A stretch of 10,574 nt of DNA, taken from positions 1 to 10,574 of the forward strand of contig NZ_CAMYBV010000027.1 of assembly GCF_947254095.1 (NCBI RefSeq). Reading direction: 5' to 3'. Both the position numbers and the translations under genes were made by a program. Below the pieces are notes generated by a model. That model had not been told where the DNA came from and made no database searches. It saw only the letters and a list, made by a program, of their open reading frames with translations. This stretch comes from an uncultured Mobiluncus sp. (lineage in GTDB: Bacteria > Actinomycetota > Actinomycetes > Actinomycetales > Actinomycetaceae). Shown here one piece after another: positions 4,101 through 10,574 of the stretch. Each line of letters opens with the position of its first letter. Position 1 is the stretch's first letter.

Positions 4101-6713
4101 GTCAATCAATCCCCTGCGGCATCACCGAGATTTTCCACCACGCTTTCTCCGGTTTCAGATCCCCTCATTAGCGTCCGCGGTCTGACTAAAATTTATGGTC
4201 AGGCTGATACGGAGCGTGCCGTTACGGCTTTGGATAACGTGGACGTGGATTTCCCCCGCGCCCAGTTCACCGCCATTATGGGGCCTTCCGGGTCGGGGAA
4301 ATCCTCTTTGCTGCACATTTTGGCGGGGTTGGATTCGTTTCAATCCGGGACGGTCACGGTCGCCGGTCGCGACCTGTCCCAGCTGAACGCCACGGAGCTG
4401 ACCCGGTTTCGTCGCGACACGATTGGGTTTATCTTTCAGGCGTTTAACCTGGTGCCCACGTTGACTGTCGCAGAAAATATCGAGTTGTCGACGATGGTGC
4501 GCCGCCAGTCACCGGATCGGCGCCGGTTGAAAACGCTGGTCAAAGAGCTGGATTTGGAATCGCGACTGAGCGCCTTTCCCTCCGAGCTGAGCGGGGGTCA
4601 ACAGCAAAAGGTCGCTTGTGCTCGCGCGTTGCTGCCCGCTCCGGAGGTCGTTTTCGCTGATGAGCCGACCGGAAACCTCGATTCAGCCTCTTCGGCGCAG
4701 GTTCTTTCGTTCCTACGTGCCGCCGCGCGTGACTGGGAACAGTCAGTTATTATGGTCACCCACGAACCGGACGCCGCGAAATACGCCGACCGGGTGCTAT
4801 TCCTATTTGACGGCCAAATCGTTGCCCAACTGACGAACCCGACCCGCGAAGCTATCCTCGAAGCGGAGCAAAATCTCGGTGAAGTGCGACAAGCTCGGAA
4901 ACGTGCGGGGCAGCTGGGCTCTCCCGCGGCTTTGCGAGACGTGCATTCGCCAGCCACGGAAAACGATTTGACCGCCGTCGTGAGTTTGCCAAAAATCGAG
5001 GCGGAAACTGAGTCTGAACAGGCCGAATTACCCACAGTGGAACCCGCGGTTTTTCCAAATTCGGCATCGGGTTCAGAGCCGGCCTCTCCGATTTCCCCTT
5101 ACTTGCAAAGCGTGTTCCCGATTGCGGATGCCCCTAAGCCCAGGCCGGCATCTGTCCCCGCACCGCCTCCCCCCACGCGCCGGCGACGCAGCGCCGCCCC
5201 GACTTTTGCCGACCTGGGCATCGCCGAGACCAACCCCGAACCGAACGAACTGGCAGATTCCCTGGCCCGCGGCGATTTTAAGTGGCCCAGTATGTCCGTG
5301 GCGCAGCCCGCCTCCCCGGACGACACTAATGATTTGTTGGGTCAGCCGCTGTCGGCTTTGCCTGCCAATCCCCCGGAGGTTCAGGATAATGTAGCCGGTG
5401 GCGAGGGTTTTGCCGCCCAGGGGCGCAGCGACTTTGATTCCGTGATTTCCGGGTCTGCCGAGTTGGCAGCCGCTAACTCCGACACGTCCGGCAGCCTTGA
5501 CACCCCGGTTGCGGATTTTGGTGATACCGGGTCCAATCCGTTCGATTTTACGGACCAGCCCGCGCCCACTGTTGACGGTGAAGGGGACTTGGTGGCGTCT
5601 CCCCTGTCGCGCCGTCCGATTCTGGGAGGCATCGCAGCGAATACGCCCACACCGGCTGCGCCGCCGGTGCTTCCCACAGACGCAACTGCGCCAGTTGCAC
5701 CGCCAGTCCCGCTGCCGGTCACGCCGCCCGCCGAGAACGCCTGGGCGGGCAATACCCCCATGCTAGTGCCCAGTTCGGCTTCGTCCCGGATTCTTTCCGA
5801 ATCGTTTACCCCCGAATCACTCCAGACGAGCCCGGACGAACCCGCGCCGGCGCGCCCTGATTCTCCTGATAGATTTGCCGAGCCAGACGACACGATGTCC
5901 CCTGCTGGGGTGCGGGCTACCGTTCAGCCCACACCGCAGCCCGCACCGCCGGCCGCACCGGAACCGACTTTTGAACCCCTCCCGGAGACTCGGCGAAACT
6001 ATCAGCCAGAAACCCCGTCAACGGCTCCGGACACGTTCGCGCGCCAACCCGAGTCGCAACCCACGCCCGCTGCGGTAACTGCCCCGGAACCCCTTCCCGA
6101 ACCTACACCGAGACCAGAACCCGCCACTTCCCGCACTTATGAAGGGCCGCGCCGGTCGCGGCGACCCGCCATCGACCCTAACTTGGCCGAAGCCGAAGGC
6201 AAGAGCGAACTGTTGGCCATGATTGAGCAGGCGGAGAAGCTCCTGGCAGCTTCGGGAGCGGCGATTAATGACGCTACGGAAACCCTGCAGGGATCCCCCG
6301 CGCCGCGCGGCTCGCGCACCTCAGAACCGACGCCCCCGCTGCGAACACGGCGCGCCGCCGCCGCTACATCAGCTCCCTACGGCGACAGCCCGAGCTTGCC
6401 TAGCCATGGGAAGACCCCCGACCAAGAACTGCTCATTGCCCGGGCAGACGCCATGTTAGCCCAGGCAGGAGCACGTTCGGCGACTTTGCAGGACGAACTG
6501 CGAAACCTGGGTCGCACCCCCGGCCCGTCAACCTCGTCCGCCGCGTCCACCCCGGACGCACCGGAGGCCTCGGCTACCACTGCCTCCGGCTCGCCAGCCC
6601 CAACAATCCCCACGACCCCCACGACCCCCACGGCCCCTGGCTCGGCCGCGCCGGAAACCCCCACCCCGAACTGGCGCACCCAATCCTTGAGATACCCTCC
6701 TAAAGGCCGGTAA
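4098..6713 (+). CDS. MacB/LolD-type ABC transporter ATPase with a ~610-residue Pro/Ala-rich tail (871 aa)
   Basis: Residues 22-250 form a complete ATPase domain: Walker A GPSGSGKS (62-69), Q-loop Gln114, signature LSGGQQQKVACARAL (164-178), Walker B VVFADE (184-189) and H-loop His222 in MVTHE. The pattern is that of LolD/MacB/FtsE cassettes, normally about 220-250 residues, which power FtsX-type permeases. A long, apparently disordered tail follows, rich in Pro, Ala, Thr, Ser and Glu, with no membrane segment, so it is probably cytoplasmic. It carries basic clusters at RRRR (361-364), SRRP (504-507), RRSRR (685-689) and RTRR (749-752). Two related helical segments start ELLAMIEQAEKLLAASGA (704) and ELLIARADAMLAQAGARS (777). 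The frame is open throughout and ends five bases before the permease ATG, so the tail belongs to this gene. It could be a scaffold or regulatory arm; function and substrate are unknown. Confidence 0.9.
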   Translation: MVNQSPAASPRFSTTLSPVSDPLISVRGLTKIYGQADTERAVTALDNVDVDFPRAQFTAIMGPSGSGKSSLLHILAGLDSFQSGTVTVAGRDLSQLNATELTRFRRDTIGFIFQAFNLVPTLTVAENIELSTMVRRQSPDRRRLKTLVKELDLESRLSAFPSELSGGQQQKVACARALLPAPEVVFADEPTGNLDSASSAQVLSFLRAAARDWEQSVIMVTHEPDAAKYADRVLFLFDGQIVAQLTNPTREAILEAEQNLGEVRQARKRAGQLGSPAALRDVHSPATENDLTAVVSLPKIEAETESEQAELPTVEPAVFPNSASGSEPASPISPYLQSVFPIADAPKPRPASVPAPPPPTRRRRSAAPTFADLGIAETNPEPNELADSLARGDFKWPSMSVAQPASPDDTNDLLGQPLSALPANPPEVQDNVAGGEGFAAQGRSDFDSVISGSAELAAANSDTSGSLDTPVADFGDTGSNPFDFTDQPAPTVDGEGDLVASPLSRRPILGGIAANTPTPAAPPVLPTDATAPVAPPVPLPVTPPAENAWAGNTPMLVPSSASSRILSESFTPESLQTSPDEPAPARPDSPDRFAEPDDTMSPAGVRATVQPTPQPAPPAAPEPTFEPLPETRRNYQPETPSTAPDTFARQPESQPTPAAVTAPEPLPEPTPRPEPATSRTYEGPRRSRRPAIDPNLAEAEGKSELLAMIEQAEKLLAASGAAINDATETLQGSPAPRGSRTSEPTPPLRTRRAAAATSAPYGDSPSLPSHGKTPDQELLIARADAMLAQAGARSATLQDELRNLGRTPGPSTSSAASTPDAPEASATTASGSPAPTIPTTPTTPTAPGSAAPETPTPNWRTQSLRYPPKGR
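6207..6512 (+). repeat. Diverged duplication encoding two Leu/Ala-rich helices in the ATPase tail
   Basis: Bases 6207-6290 encode residues 704-731 and bases 6426-6512 encode residues 777-805. Both follow the pattern ELL, then Ala and Leu at helical spacing, then LAxxGA, ending in a further Leu-containing stretch. Each is preceded by an Arg-rich cluster 15-25 residues upstream. The similarity is visible at protein level only, which suggests an old duplication or convergent short motifs. Confidence 0.5.
6603..6638 (+). repeat. Nine-base tandem repeat in the ATPase tail
   Basis: ACGACCCCC is present twice exactly (6612-6620 and 6621-6629), flanked by diverged copies at 6603-6611 and 6630-6638. 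The tract encodes Pro-Thr-Thr units. The unit length is a multiple of three, so copy-number change would alter tail length without a frameshift. Confidence 0.7.
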
Positions 6714-6718
6714 ACGCC

Positions 6719-9292
6719 ATGTGGAAAATCATTTGGCGCGAAATCACCCGCCGCGGCTACCGCTTTTTTCCCACCGTGTTCGCCGTAGTGCTGGGCATCA
6801 TGTTCTTGACCGCCACTTTGGGGATAACCGACCTGATGACGGACGCAGCCAAGTCCTCGGTAACCGCGACGCTGTCCGGGGACCTCTATGCCGTGGCGCC
6901 CCCGATGAAAGACGCCGCCGCGGGAGACCTGGAGGCGCGCGGCAACATCAGCGACGAACTTGTGCCGATTATCGAAGCGGTTGACGGAGTAGCCCACGCC
7001 GCACCCCGCTTTGAGGGGCAAGCTGTCCTGTTAGATCAGGACAAACGCCCCGTCTCGATGGGGCTCACCCCGACCCTGGTGCGCGGCGTTTTTCCCTATC
7101 CGCCCGGCCCGGAAGTCGCCTCGGGACGCCTGCCGCAAGGACCGAAAGAGGTCATGCTGGAAGTGAACACGGCACGGCGCGCCGGACTGAAAACCGGCCA
7201 AACCGCCACCCTGATTTGGGCCGGTGCGACCCACCGCCTGAAAGTCGTGGGCCTGGCCCAGTTCAAAGCCCCGCTCGGCACCGCCACCTTGGCTTTCGTC
7301 GACGGTGAGGACGCGAAAACCTGGTTTTCCCCCACCGGCAAAATCAAGCTCATCGGCATCCACGTGGCGCCCGTGGCTAACCCCGACAACGTCAAGGAAC
7401 GAGTCCAAGACGCGGTCGGTCCCGATGCTGTCATTTTGACGGGTGCCGCGCTGCGCGCCCAGCAGTCCGCGGCCGTGGCTCGCACAGTCGGACTGGTGAA
7501 CCTGCTGGCCCAGGCGTTTGTGGCGCTGGCGTTGCTGGCGGGCGCCTTCCTGATTGCCAACACTTTCGGGATTCTGGTTACTTCCCGCTATCGAATGCTC
7601 GGGATGCTGCGCGCCACGGGCTACACTCCCCGGTCGCTGCAGCTGCTGGTGACCGGCGAAGCCCTGCTGATTGGGCTGCTCGGGTCCGTTTTGGGCGAGG
7701 GCGTAGGGCTGGCGCTGGTGCTGGGTGCCCGGCAAATTCTCACTGCACAAGGGTGGGTGTTCACTTCCGGCGTACCGTTGGGGCTCGTGCGGGCGCTGGC
7801 GATTGTGGCCCTGGGAGTCCTGATTACCGTGGTGGCCTGCTTGATTCCGGCGCGGCGTGCCGGGCGCATGACCCCGCTGGATGCTCTGGCTGCCAGCGCT
7901 CCCGCCCCGAAAGGTCGCCTGCGCGGCGCCACAATTTTCGGAGTGATGGTACTGGTCGTGGCCGTTGCCTTGGGTGCCGGGGCGCTGGTGGAGGCGTCCC
8001 AGTCAGGAGTGGGGACGCCTGCGACAGTGCTGGCCCTGGCGGCTTCGCTGTTGGGGTTGTCCGGCGTGTTGTGTCTGACCCCAGTCCTGCTGCGCCCGTT
8101 CCTGTGGATTTTTGCCGCATTATTTCAGCGCCTGCACCGCCTACCGGCACATTTGGCCCTGCGCAACCTGCGCCGCTACCCGCGCCGCACCTCCCTGGGG
8201 GCAGCCGCCCTGGTCATCGGCATAGCAATCGCCACCACCGGCGGCATCCTGGCCGATTCCGCCCGCAAGTCCCTACAGGCCGGAGTGGTTTCAGAAGTCC
8301 ATTCCGACCTGGTTGTGGCCTCTCTGCAGCCGTCCACGAACGTCGAAAAAGCCCTCGCGGCGCTGCGGAAAGTGGACGGGGTACGCTTCGCCAACGCCAA
8401 CATCATTAGCACTCCGATGCTGGTGCGCCTCGACCAAGATCCCACGCGGTCCCTCACCGCCGCCGGTATCACCGCGGACGAAGCCAGGAACCTCGTCTCC
8501 TTGCAGGTCAAGGCCGGTGACGTGGAGGGACTGGCAAACGGCCAAGCCCTGGTGAACGCCCGTGATGCCGCCCGTGAAGGGTGGAAAGTCGGGGACGCGA
8601 TTACGGTGACGGGTCCCCGCGGGATTTACTCCACCAAAGTCGCCGGAATAGTCCGCTCCACCCTGCTGAACGCAGCGATTTTCCTCGATCCTCAGTATCT
8701 GCGCCAGGCGGCGGCCCCCGAAACCCTGACCTACCAGTACATTTTTGTAAACCTTCAGAGCGAGAATGCCGCACCCACCACGGCTGAGATTCGTCAGGCA
8801 CAAGACCAGATACAGCACAGCCTGAACCCATTTTTTGTCTACCGGGTCTTTACTCCGGTGGAGCTGTCCCACGCCCTGTCGCAAACCACCACACAAGTGC
8901 TGTGGCTGATGTATGCGCTGCTCGGACTGTCAATCGTTATCGCTATTTTGGGGATTGTGAACACTTTGGCGCTGGCGATGGTAGAACGGCGCCAGAGTTT
9001 TGCCATGCTGCGGGTGCTGGGGCTTACCCCGCGGGAAGTGCGGGCTTCGCTGCGGTGGGAGGCATTTTTCCTGGCGCTGCTGGGAGCGGGGCTGGGCTGG
9101 ATTTCCGGGCTGGTCATCGGGATGCTGTGGCGCTGGCTGCTGCGTGACTTCGGGCTGGGAGAGTGGGGAATTCCGGTGCTAGGCCAGCTCAGTTTCGTTG
9201 CGGCGGCTGTCTTTTTGGCGGTTTTGGCGGCGGCGTGGCCGGCGCGGAAAATCTTGCGGACCCCGGCGCTCATGGCGACTCTCGCTTCCTAA
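6719..9292 (+). CDS. FtsX-type ABC transporter permease, 857 aa
   Basis: Membrane partner of the preceding ATPase, of the MacB/LolCE superfamily with two FtsX domains. An N-terminal membrane helix (about 17-38) is followed by a first extracytoplasmic domain (about 45-255). FtsX domain 1 has helices near 263-285, 311-335 and 357-377, including FLIANTFGILVTSRYRMLGM (277-296) followed by LRATG. Further helices lie near 405-425 and 435-457, then the second N-terminal-like helix (494-512) and a second outer domain (about 520-720). FtsX domain 2 has helices near 727-753, 782-803 and 823-842, with IVNTLALAMVERRQSFAMLR (746-765) followed by VLGLTPREV. No solute-binding protein is nearby. The ATG follows the ATPase stop by five bases with only AAAGG twelve bases upstream, so translation is likely coupled. 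Export of lipoprotein, lipid or peptide, or mechanical signalling, is possible; the substrate cannot be told. Confidence 0.92.
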   Translation: MWKIIWREITRRGYRFFPTVFAVVLGIMFLTATLGITDLMTDAAKSSVTATLSGDLYAVAPPMKDAAAGDLEARGNISDELVPIIEAVDGVAHAAPRFEGQAVLLDQDKRPVSMGLTPTLVRGVFPYPPGPEVASGRLPQGPKEVMLEVNTARRAGLKTGQTATLIWAGATHRLKVVGLAQFKAPLGTATLAFVDGEDAKTWFSPTGKIKLIGIHVAPVANPDNVKERVQDAVGPDAVILTGAALRAQQSAAVARTVGLVNLLAQAFVALALLAGAFLIANTFGILVTSRYRMLGMLRATGYTPRSLQLLVTGEALLIGLLGSVLGEGVGLALVLGARQILTAQGWVFTSGVPLGLVRALAIVALGVLITVVACLIPARRAGRMTPLDALAASAPAPKGRLRGATIFGVMVLVVAVALGAGALVEASQSGVGTPATVLALAASLLGLSGVLCLTPVLLRPFLWIFAALFQRLHRLPAHLALRNLRRYPRRTSLGAAALVIGIAIATTGGILADSARKSLQAGVVSEVHSDLVVASLQPSTNVEKALAALRKVDGVRFANANIISTPMLVRLDQDPTRSLTAAGITADEARNLVSLQVKAGDVEGLANGQALVNARDAAREGWKVGDAITVTGPRGIYSTKVAGIVRSTLLNAAIFLDPQYLRQAAAPETLTYQYIFVNLQSENAAPTTAEIRQAQDQIQHSLNPFFVYRVFTPVELSHALSQTTTQVLWLMYALLGLSIVIAILGIVNTLALAMVERRQSFAMLRVLGLTPREVRASLRWEAFFLALLGAGLGWISGLVIGMLWRWLLRDFGLGEWGIPVLGQLSFVAAAVFLAVLAAAWPARKILRTPALMATLAS

Positions 9293-9298
9293 ACGCTG

Positions 9299-9311
9299 AT
9301 TTTGTGAAAAT
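9299..9311. repeat. Short AT-rich palindrome upstream of the Holin-X gene
   Basis: ATTTT-GTG-AAAAT lies in the 59-base gap after the permease. It resembles ATTTT-GT-AAAAT at 3945-3956 in the control region of the ABC genes, but the centre is one base longer. It could be a weak hairpin or a protein site. Promoter elements in this gap are poor: TTGTGA (9302-9307) has no convincing -10 partner. Confidence 0.25.
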
Positions 9312-9351
9312 AGTAAACTAGGTTTTAAGTGACGTCGACGAGGAGGCCCTA

Positions 9352-9771
9352 ATGGCTATAGAAGAACCGAAATTATCGCTGGGGGCGCTGTTTGCGCGGT
9401 TTTCTACCCAGATTTCTGACCTGTTCAGGGCTGAGGTCGCGTTGATGAAAGCCCAGGCCAAGGCCGCCGGGTCTCGGTTTGGTTTGGCGGCGGGAATGCT
9501 GGCGGCAGCTGGCGTGTTCGCCCTGTTCATGCTGGGTTATTTGATTAAAGCAATGTTCTATGGGTTTACGGCGCTGACCGGTTTCGCGGCGTGGGGCGCT
9601 TTGCTCACCGCAGCGGTTTTGCTGGTGTTGACCGCGATTTTGGTTCTGGTCGGGCTGTCCGCGGTGAAACGCGCCAAAGAAAACATTCCGGAACCCCAAA
9701 AGCACGTTAAGCGCGACGTTGCGACGCTGAAAGCAGCCATCAAGCGCCCGGATTTAGGAGCGAAAAAATGA
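9352..9771 (+). CDS. Actinobacterial Holin-X (PF07332-like) family membrane protein, 139 aa
   Basis: Small integral membrane protein usually annotated as phage holin family or YqjE-like. In actinobacterial chromosomes it is commonly next to DUF3618 genes and is not evidence of a phage. The N-terminal amphipathic region has the family pattern LGALFARFSTQISDLFRAEV (10-29) followed by ALMKAQAKAAG. Two hydrophobic helices follow (about 44-68 and 77-104), then a charged Lys-rich tail (105-139). AGGAGG (9341-9346) lies five bases before the ATG. The stop overlaps the DUF3618 start as ATGA. The gene begins 59 bases after the permease with no clear terminator between, so read-through from the ABC genes is possible. 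Molecular function is unknown; a role in membrane or envelope stability is inference. Confidence 0.85.
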   Translation: MAIEEPKLSLGALFARFSTQISDLFRAEVALMKAQAKAAGSRFGLAAGMLAAAGVFALFMLGYLIKAMFYGFTALTGFAAWGALLTAAVLLVLTAILVLVGLSAVKRAKENIPEPQKHVKRDVATLKAAIKRPDLGAKK

Positions 9772-10067
9772 GCGAAAACATCGCAGAGAAAAAAGAGTTT
9801 AACGGTAGCCCGGAGGAAATCGAGCGTCAGATTGAAACCGCTCGCTCCGATATGGGTCAGACCGTAGACCAGTTAGTGGATCGGCTCCGTCCGGCCAACC
9901 AGGTCAAAGAAGCGAAAGCGAAAGCCCAGAATTTTGCGCAGCAAGCCAAGGATACCTTCACTGACGCGGTGGAAGGCGATGTGGATTCGCAAAAGAAACT
10001 GGGCATCGCGGCCGGAGTGGTTGCCGGTGTTTTGTTGCTGGCAAAACTACGCCGCCGCCACCGGTAA
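9768..10067 (+). CDS. DUF3618 family protein, 99 aa
   Basis: Small actinobacterial protein with the DUF3618 signature SPEEIERQIETARSDMGQTV (14-33), followed by DQLVDRLRP. An Ala/Lys/Gln-rich probable amphipathic helix comes next (about 45-70), then a single C-terminal membrane helix (about 78-93) ending in the basic LRRRHR. It is therefore probably tail-anchored with the N-terminus in the cytoplasm. AGGAG (9756-9760) lies seven bases before the ATG, which overlaps the Holin-X stop by four bases, so the two are translated together. Such pairs recur in actinobacteria, supporting a joint role at the membrane; the function is unknown. Transcription probably ends at the palindrome beginning 15 bases downstream. 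Confidence 0.9.
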   Translation: MSENIAEKKEFNGSPEEIERQIETARSDMGQTVDQLVDRLRPANQVKEAKAKAQNFAQQAKDTFTDAVEGDVDSQKKLGIAAGVVAGVLLLAKLRRRHR

Positions 10068-10082
10068 CCTCATTTGTTGTCC

Positions 10083-10148
10083 ATATAAGGTGGTATTTAG
10101 GCAATAGCTGCCATTATTGGCAGCTATTGCCTGTATTCCACCTTTTAT
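10083..10148. terminator. Long palindrome between convergent genes; probable bidirectional terminator
   Basis: The core is a perfect 14-base stem, GGCAATAGCTGCCA (10100-10113) and TGGCAGCTATTGCC (10118-10131), with loop TTAT. It continues outward through A-T and wobble pairs and a few mismatches to a second perfect seven-base stem, AAGGTGG (10087-10093) with CCACCTT (10138-10144), then ATA with TAT. A TTTT run follows on the plus strand (10143-10146). It lies between the DUF3618 stop and the purM stop, so it can serve both. It is much longer than a typical intrinsic terminator. Confidence 0.75.
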
Positions 10149-10173
10149 CCACGCGATTGACAGTAGCCCGGGC

Positions 10174-10574
10174 TCAGAACCGGTATTCACCGAGCATCGC
10201 TACGGTTCCTCCAGCGACCCCTTTAGTCCCGGAAATCTGGCGCTCACCTGCGGGAACACCATCACTAACAAGTCCCATGACAAAAGATTCCATGCCGGCG
10301 ACCTGTGCCGCCATCATCGTGGCGGGCACAAAATCAGGATGCACGATAGCCACCATGCCCACTCCGAGGTTCCAGGTGTCCTCGGCGCTGGTCACGTCCA
10401 CCCCTCCCAAATCCATCAGGTAGCGGAAAATTCCCGGCACCTGCCAAGTCGAACGGTCCACCACCGCGTGTAGCCCAGCGGGAATGACCCGGCACAGATT
10501 CGCGGCCAAACCGCCACCCGTCACATGAGCAAACGCGTGAACCCGGTTTCCGTCCAGTTCCCCGGCAAAATCAC
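10174..10574 (-). CDS. purM: Phosphoribosylformylglycinamidine cyclo-ligase (AIR synthetase), C-terminal part
   Basis: PurM closes the imidazole ring of FGAM to give AIR in purine synthesis, using ATP, in the cytosol. Only the last 132 residues are present; the N-terminal half with the main nucleotide-binding residues lies beyond the right edge. Recognisable blocks are AHVTGGGLAANLCRVIPAGL (near the 5' limit), DRSTWQVPGIF, DLGGV and TWNLGVGMVAIV, which match the C-terminal AIRS domain. The stop is TGA at 10174-10176. Some residues after FVMGLVSDG look like a short lineage-specific end. It is convergent with the DUF3618 gene and separated from it by 106 bases, most of them taken by the palindrome. 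Nothing in the rest of the window relates to purine synthesis. Confidence 0.92.
   Translation of the reverse strand, partial: DFAGELDGNRVHAFAHVTGGGLAANLCRVIPAGLHAVVDRSTWQVPGIFRYLMDLGGVDVTSAEDTWNLGVGMVAIVHPDFVPATMMAAQVAGMESFVMGLVSDGVPAGERQISGTKGVAGGTVAMLGEYRF

Noticed and set aside
3877..4171. Short plus-strand frames in the divergent control region as possible small genes or leader peptides
   Set aside because: They lack good ribosome binding sites, cover the predicted promoters or extend into the ATPase gene, and show no attenuator-like run of one amino acid.
5381..5893. 170-codon open frame on the minus strand inside the ATPase tail
   Set aside because: It is antisense to a frame that is open for 871 codons and continuous with an intact ATPase domain. 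Long shadow frames are common in GC-rich Pro/Ala coding, and no known domain or good ribosome binding site was seen.
6377..7750. Minus-strand frames of 214 and 239 codons over the tail and permease
   Set aside because: They are antisense to the well-recognised FtsX permease and the ATPase tail. Their composition is Gly/Arg/Gln-rich, with no family motif.
7753..8896. Plus-strand 218-codon and minus-strand 201-codon frames within the permease
   Set aside because: Both overlap transmembrane and outer-domain coding of the permease in other frames and show no motif, so they are shadows.
9352..9771. Prophage remnant suggested by the holin-like gene
   Set aside because: No phage structural, lysin, integrase or attachment sequences are nearby. 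This family with DUF3618 is a common chromosomal pair in actinobacteria.
10165..10174. AGCCCGGGCT palindrome just after purM
   Set aside because: Only ten bases, no loop and no T-run, so it is likely chance in GC-rich sequence.

Overview
The window is GC-rich DNA that looks like a chromosomal segment of a Gram-positive actinobacterium. Reasons: a DUF501 gene sits between an FtsB/DivIC-like septum gene and a Ppx/GppA gene, a neighbourhood typical of actinobacteria. There is also an actinobacterial Holin-X (PF07332-type) gene coupled to a DUF3618 gene, GTG and TTG starts, and apparently leaderless promoters. The family Actinomycetaceae (Mobiluncus or Actinomyces-like) is my guess from gene content and moderate GC; it is inference, not a database match. 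No tRNA, rRNA, CRISPR array, transposase or prophage was seen.

Layout. Bases 1-3853 hold a leftward run of five genes, in transcription order: an RhtA/EamA exporter, a YggS-type PLP-binding protein, an FtsB/DivIC-like septum protein, DUF501, and Ppx/GppA phosphatase (its C-terminus lies beyond base 1). Gaps are 9, 33 and 32 bases, and the last pair overlaps by one base. Two sites in this run have a -10 hexamer exactly six bases before the start codon, suggesting leaderless transcripts beginning at the exporter gene and, internally, at ftsB. Bases 3854-4097 are a divergent control region with opposed promoters and several CAAGG half-sites.

Bases 4098-9292 hold a rightward two-gene ABC transporter of the MacB/LolCDE type. 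A complete ATPase domain carries an unusual, roughly 610-residue Pro/Ala/Thr-rich cytoplasmic tail and is followed by an 857-residue FtsX-type permease. Then come a Holin-X-type membrane protein (9352-9771) and a DUF3618 protein (9768-10067), overlapping by ATGA. A long palindrome (10083-10148) separates these from the convergent 3' end of purM, which runs off the right edge.

How the genes work together. The leftward run mixes division (FtsB), PLP homeostasis (YggS) and polyphosphate/(p)ppGpp metabolism (Ppx/GppA). The rightward genes all concern the cell envelope: an ABC system of the family that moves lipoproteins, lipids or peptides, or acts mechanically, followed by two small membrane proteins. 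The most unusual object is the ATPase tail, with four Arg-rich patches and a duplicated Leu/Ala-rich helical segment near its end.
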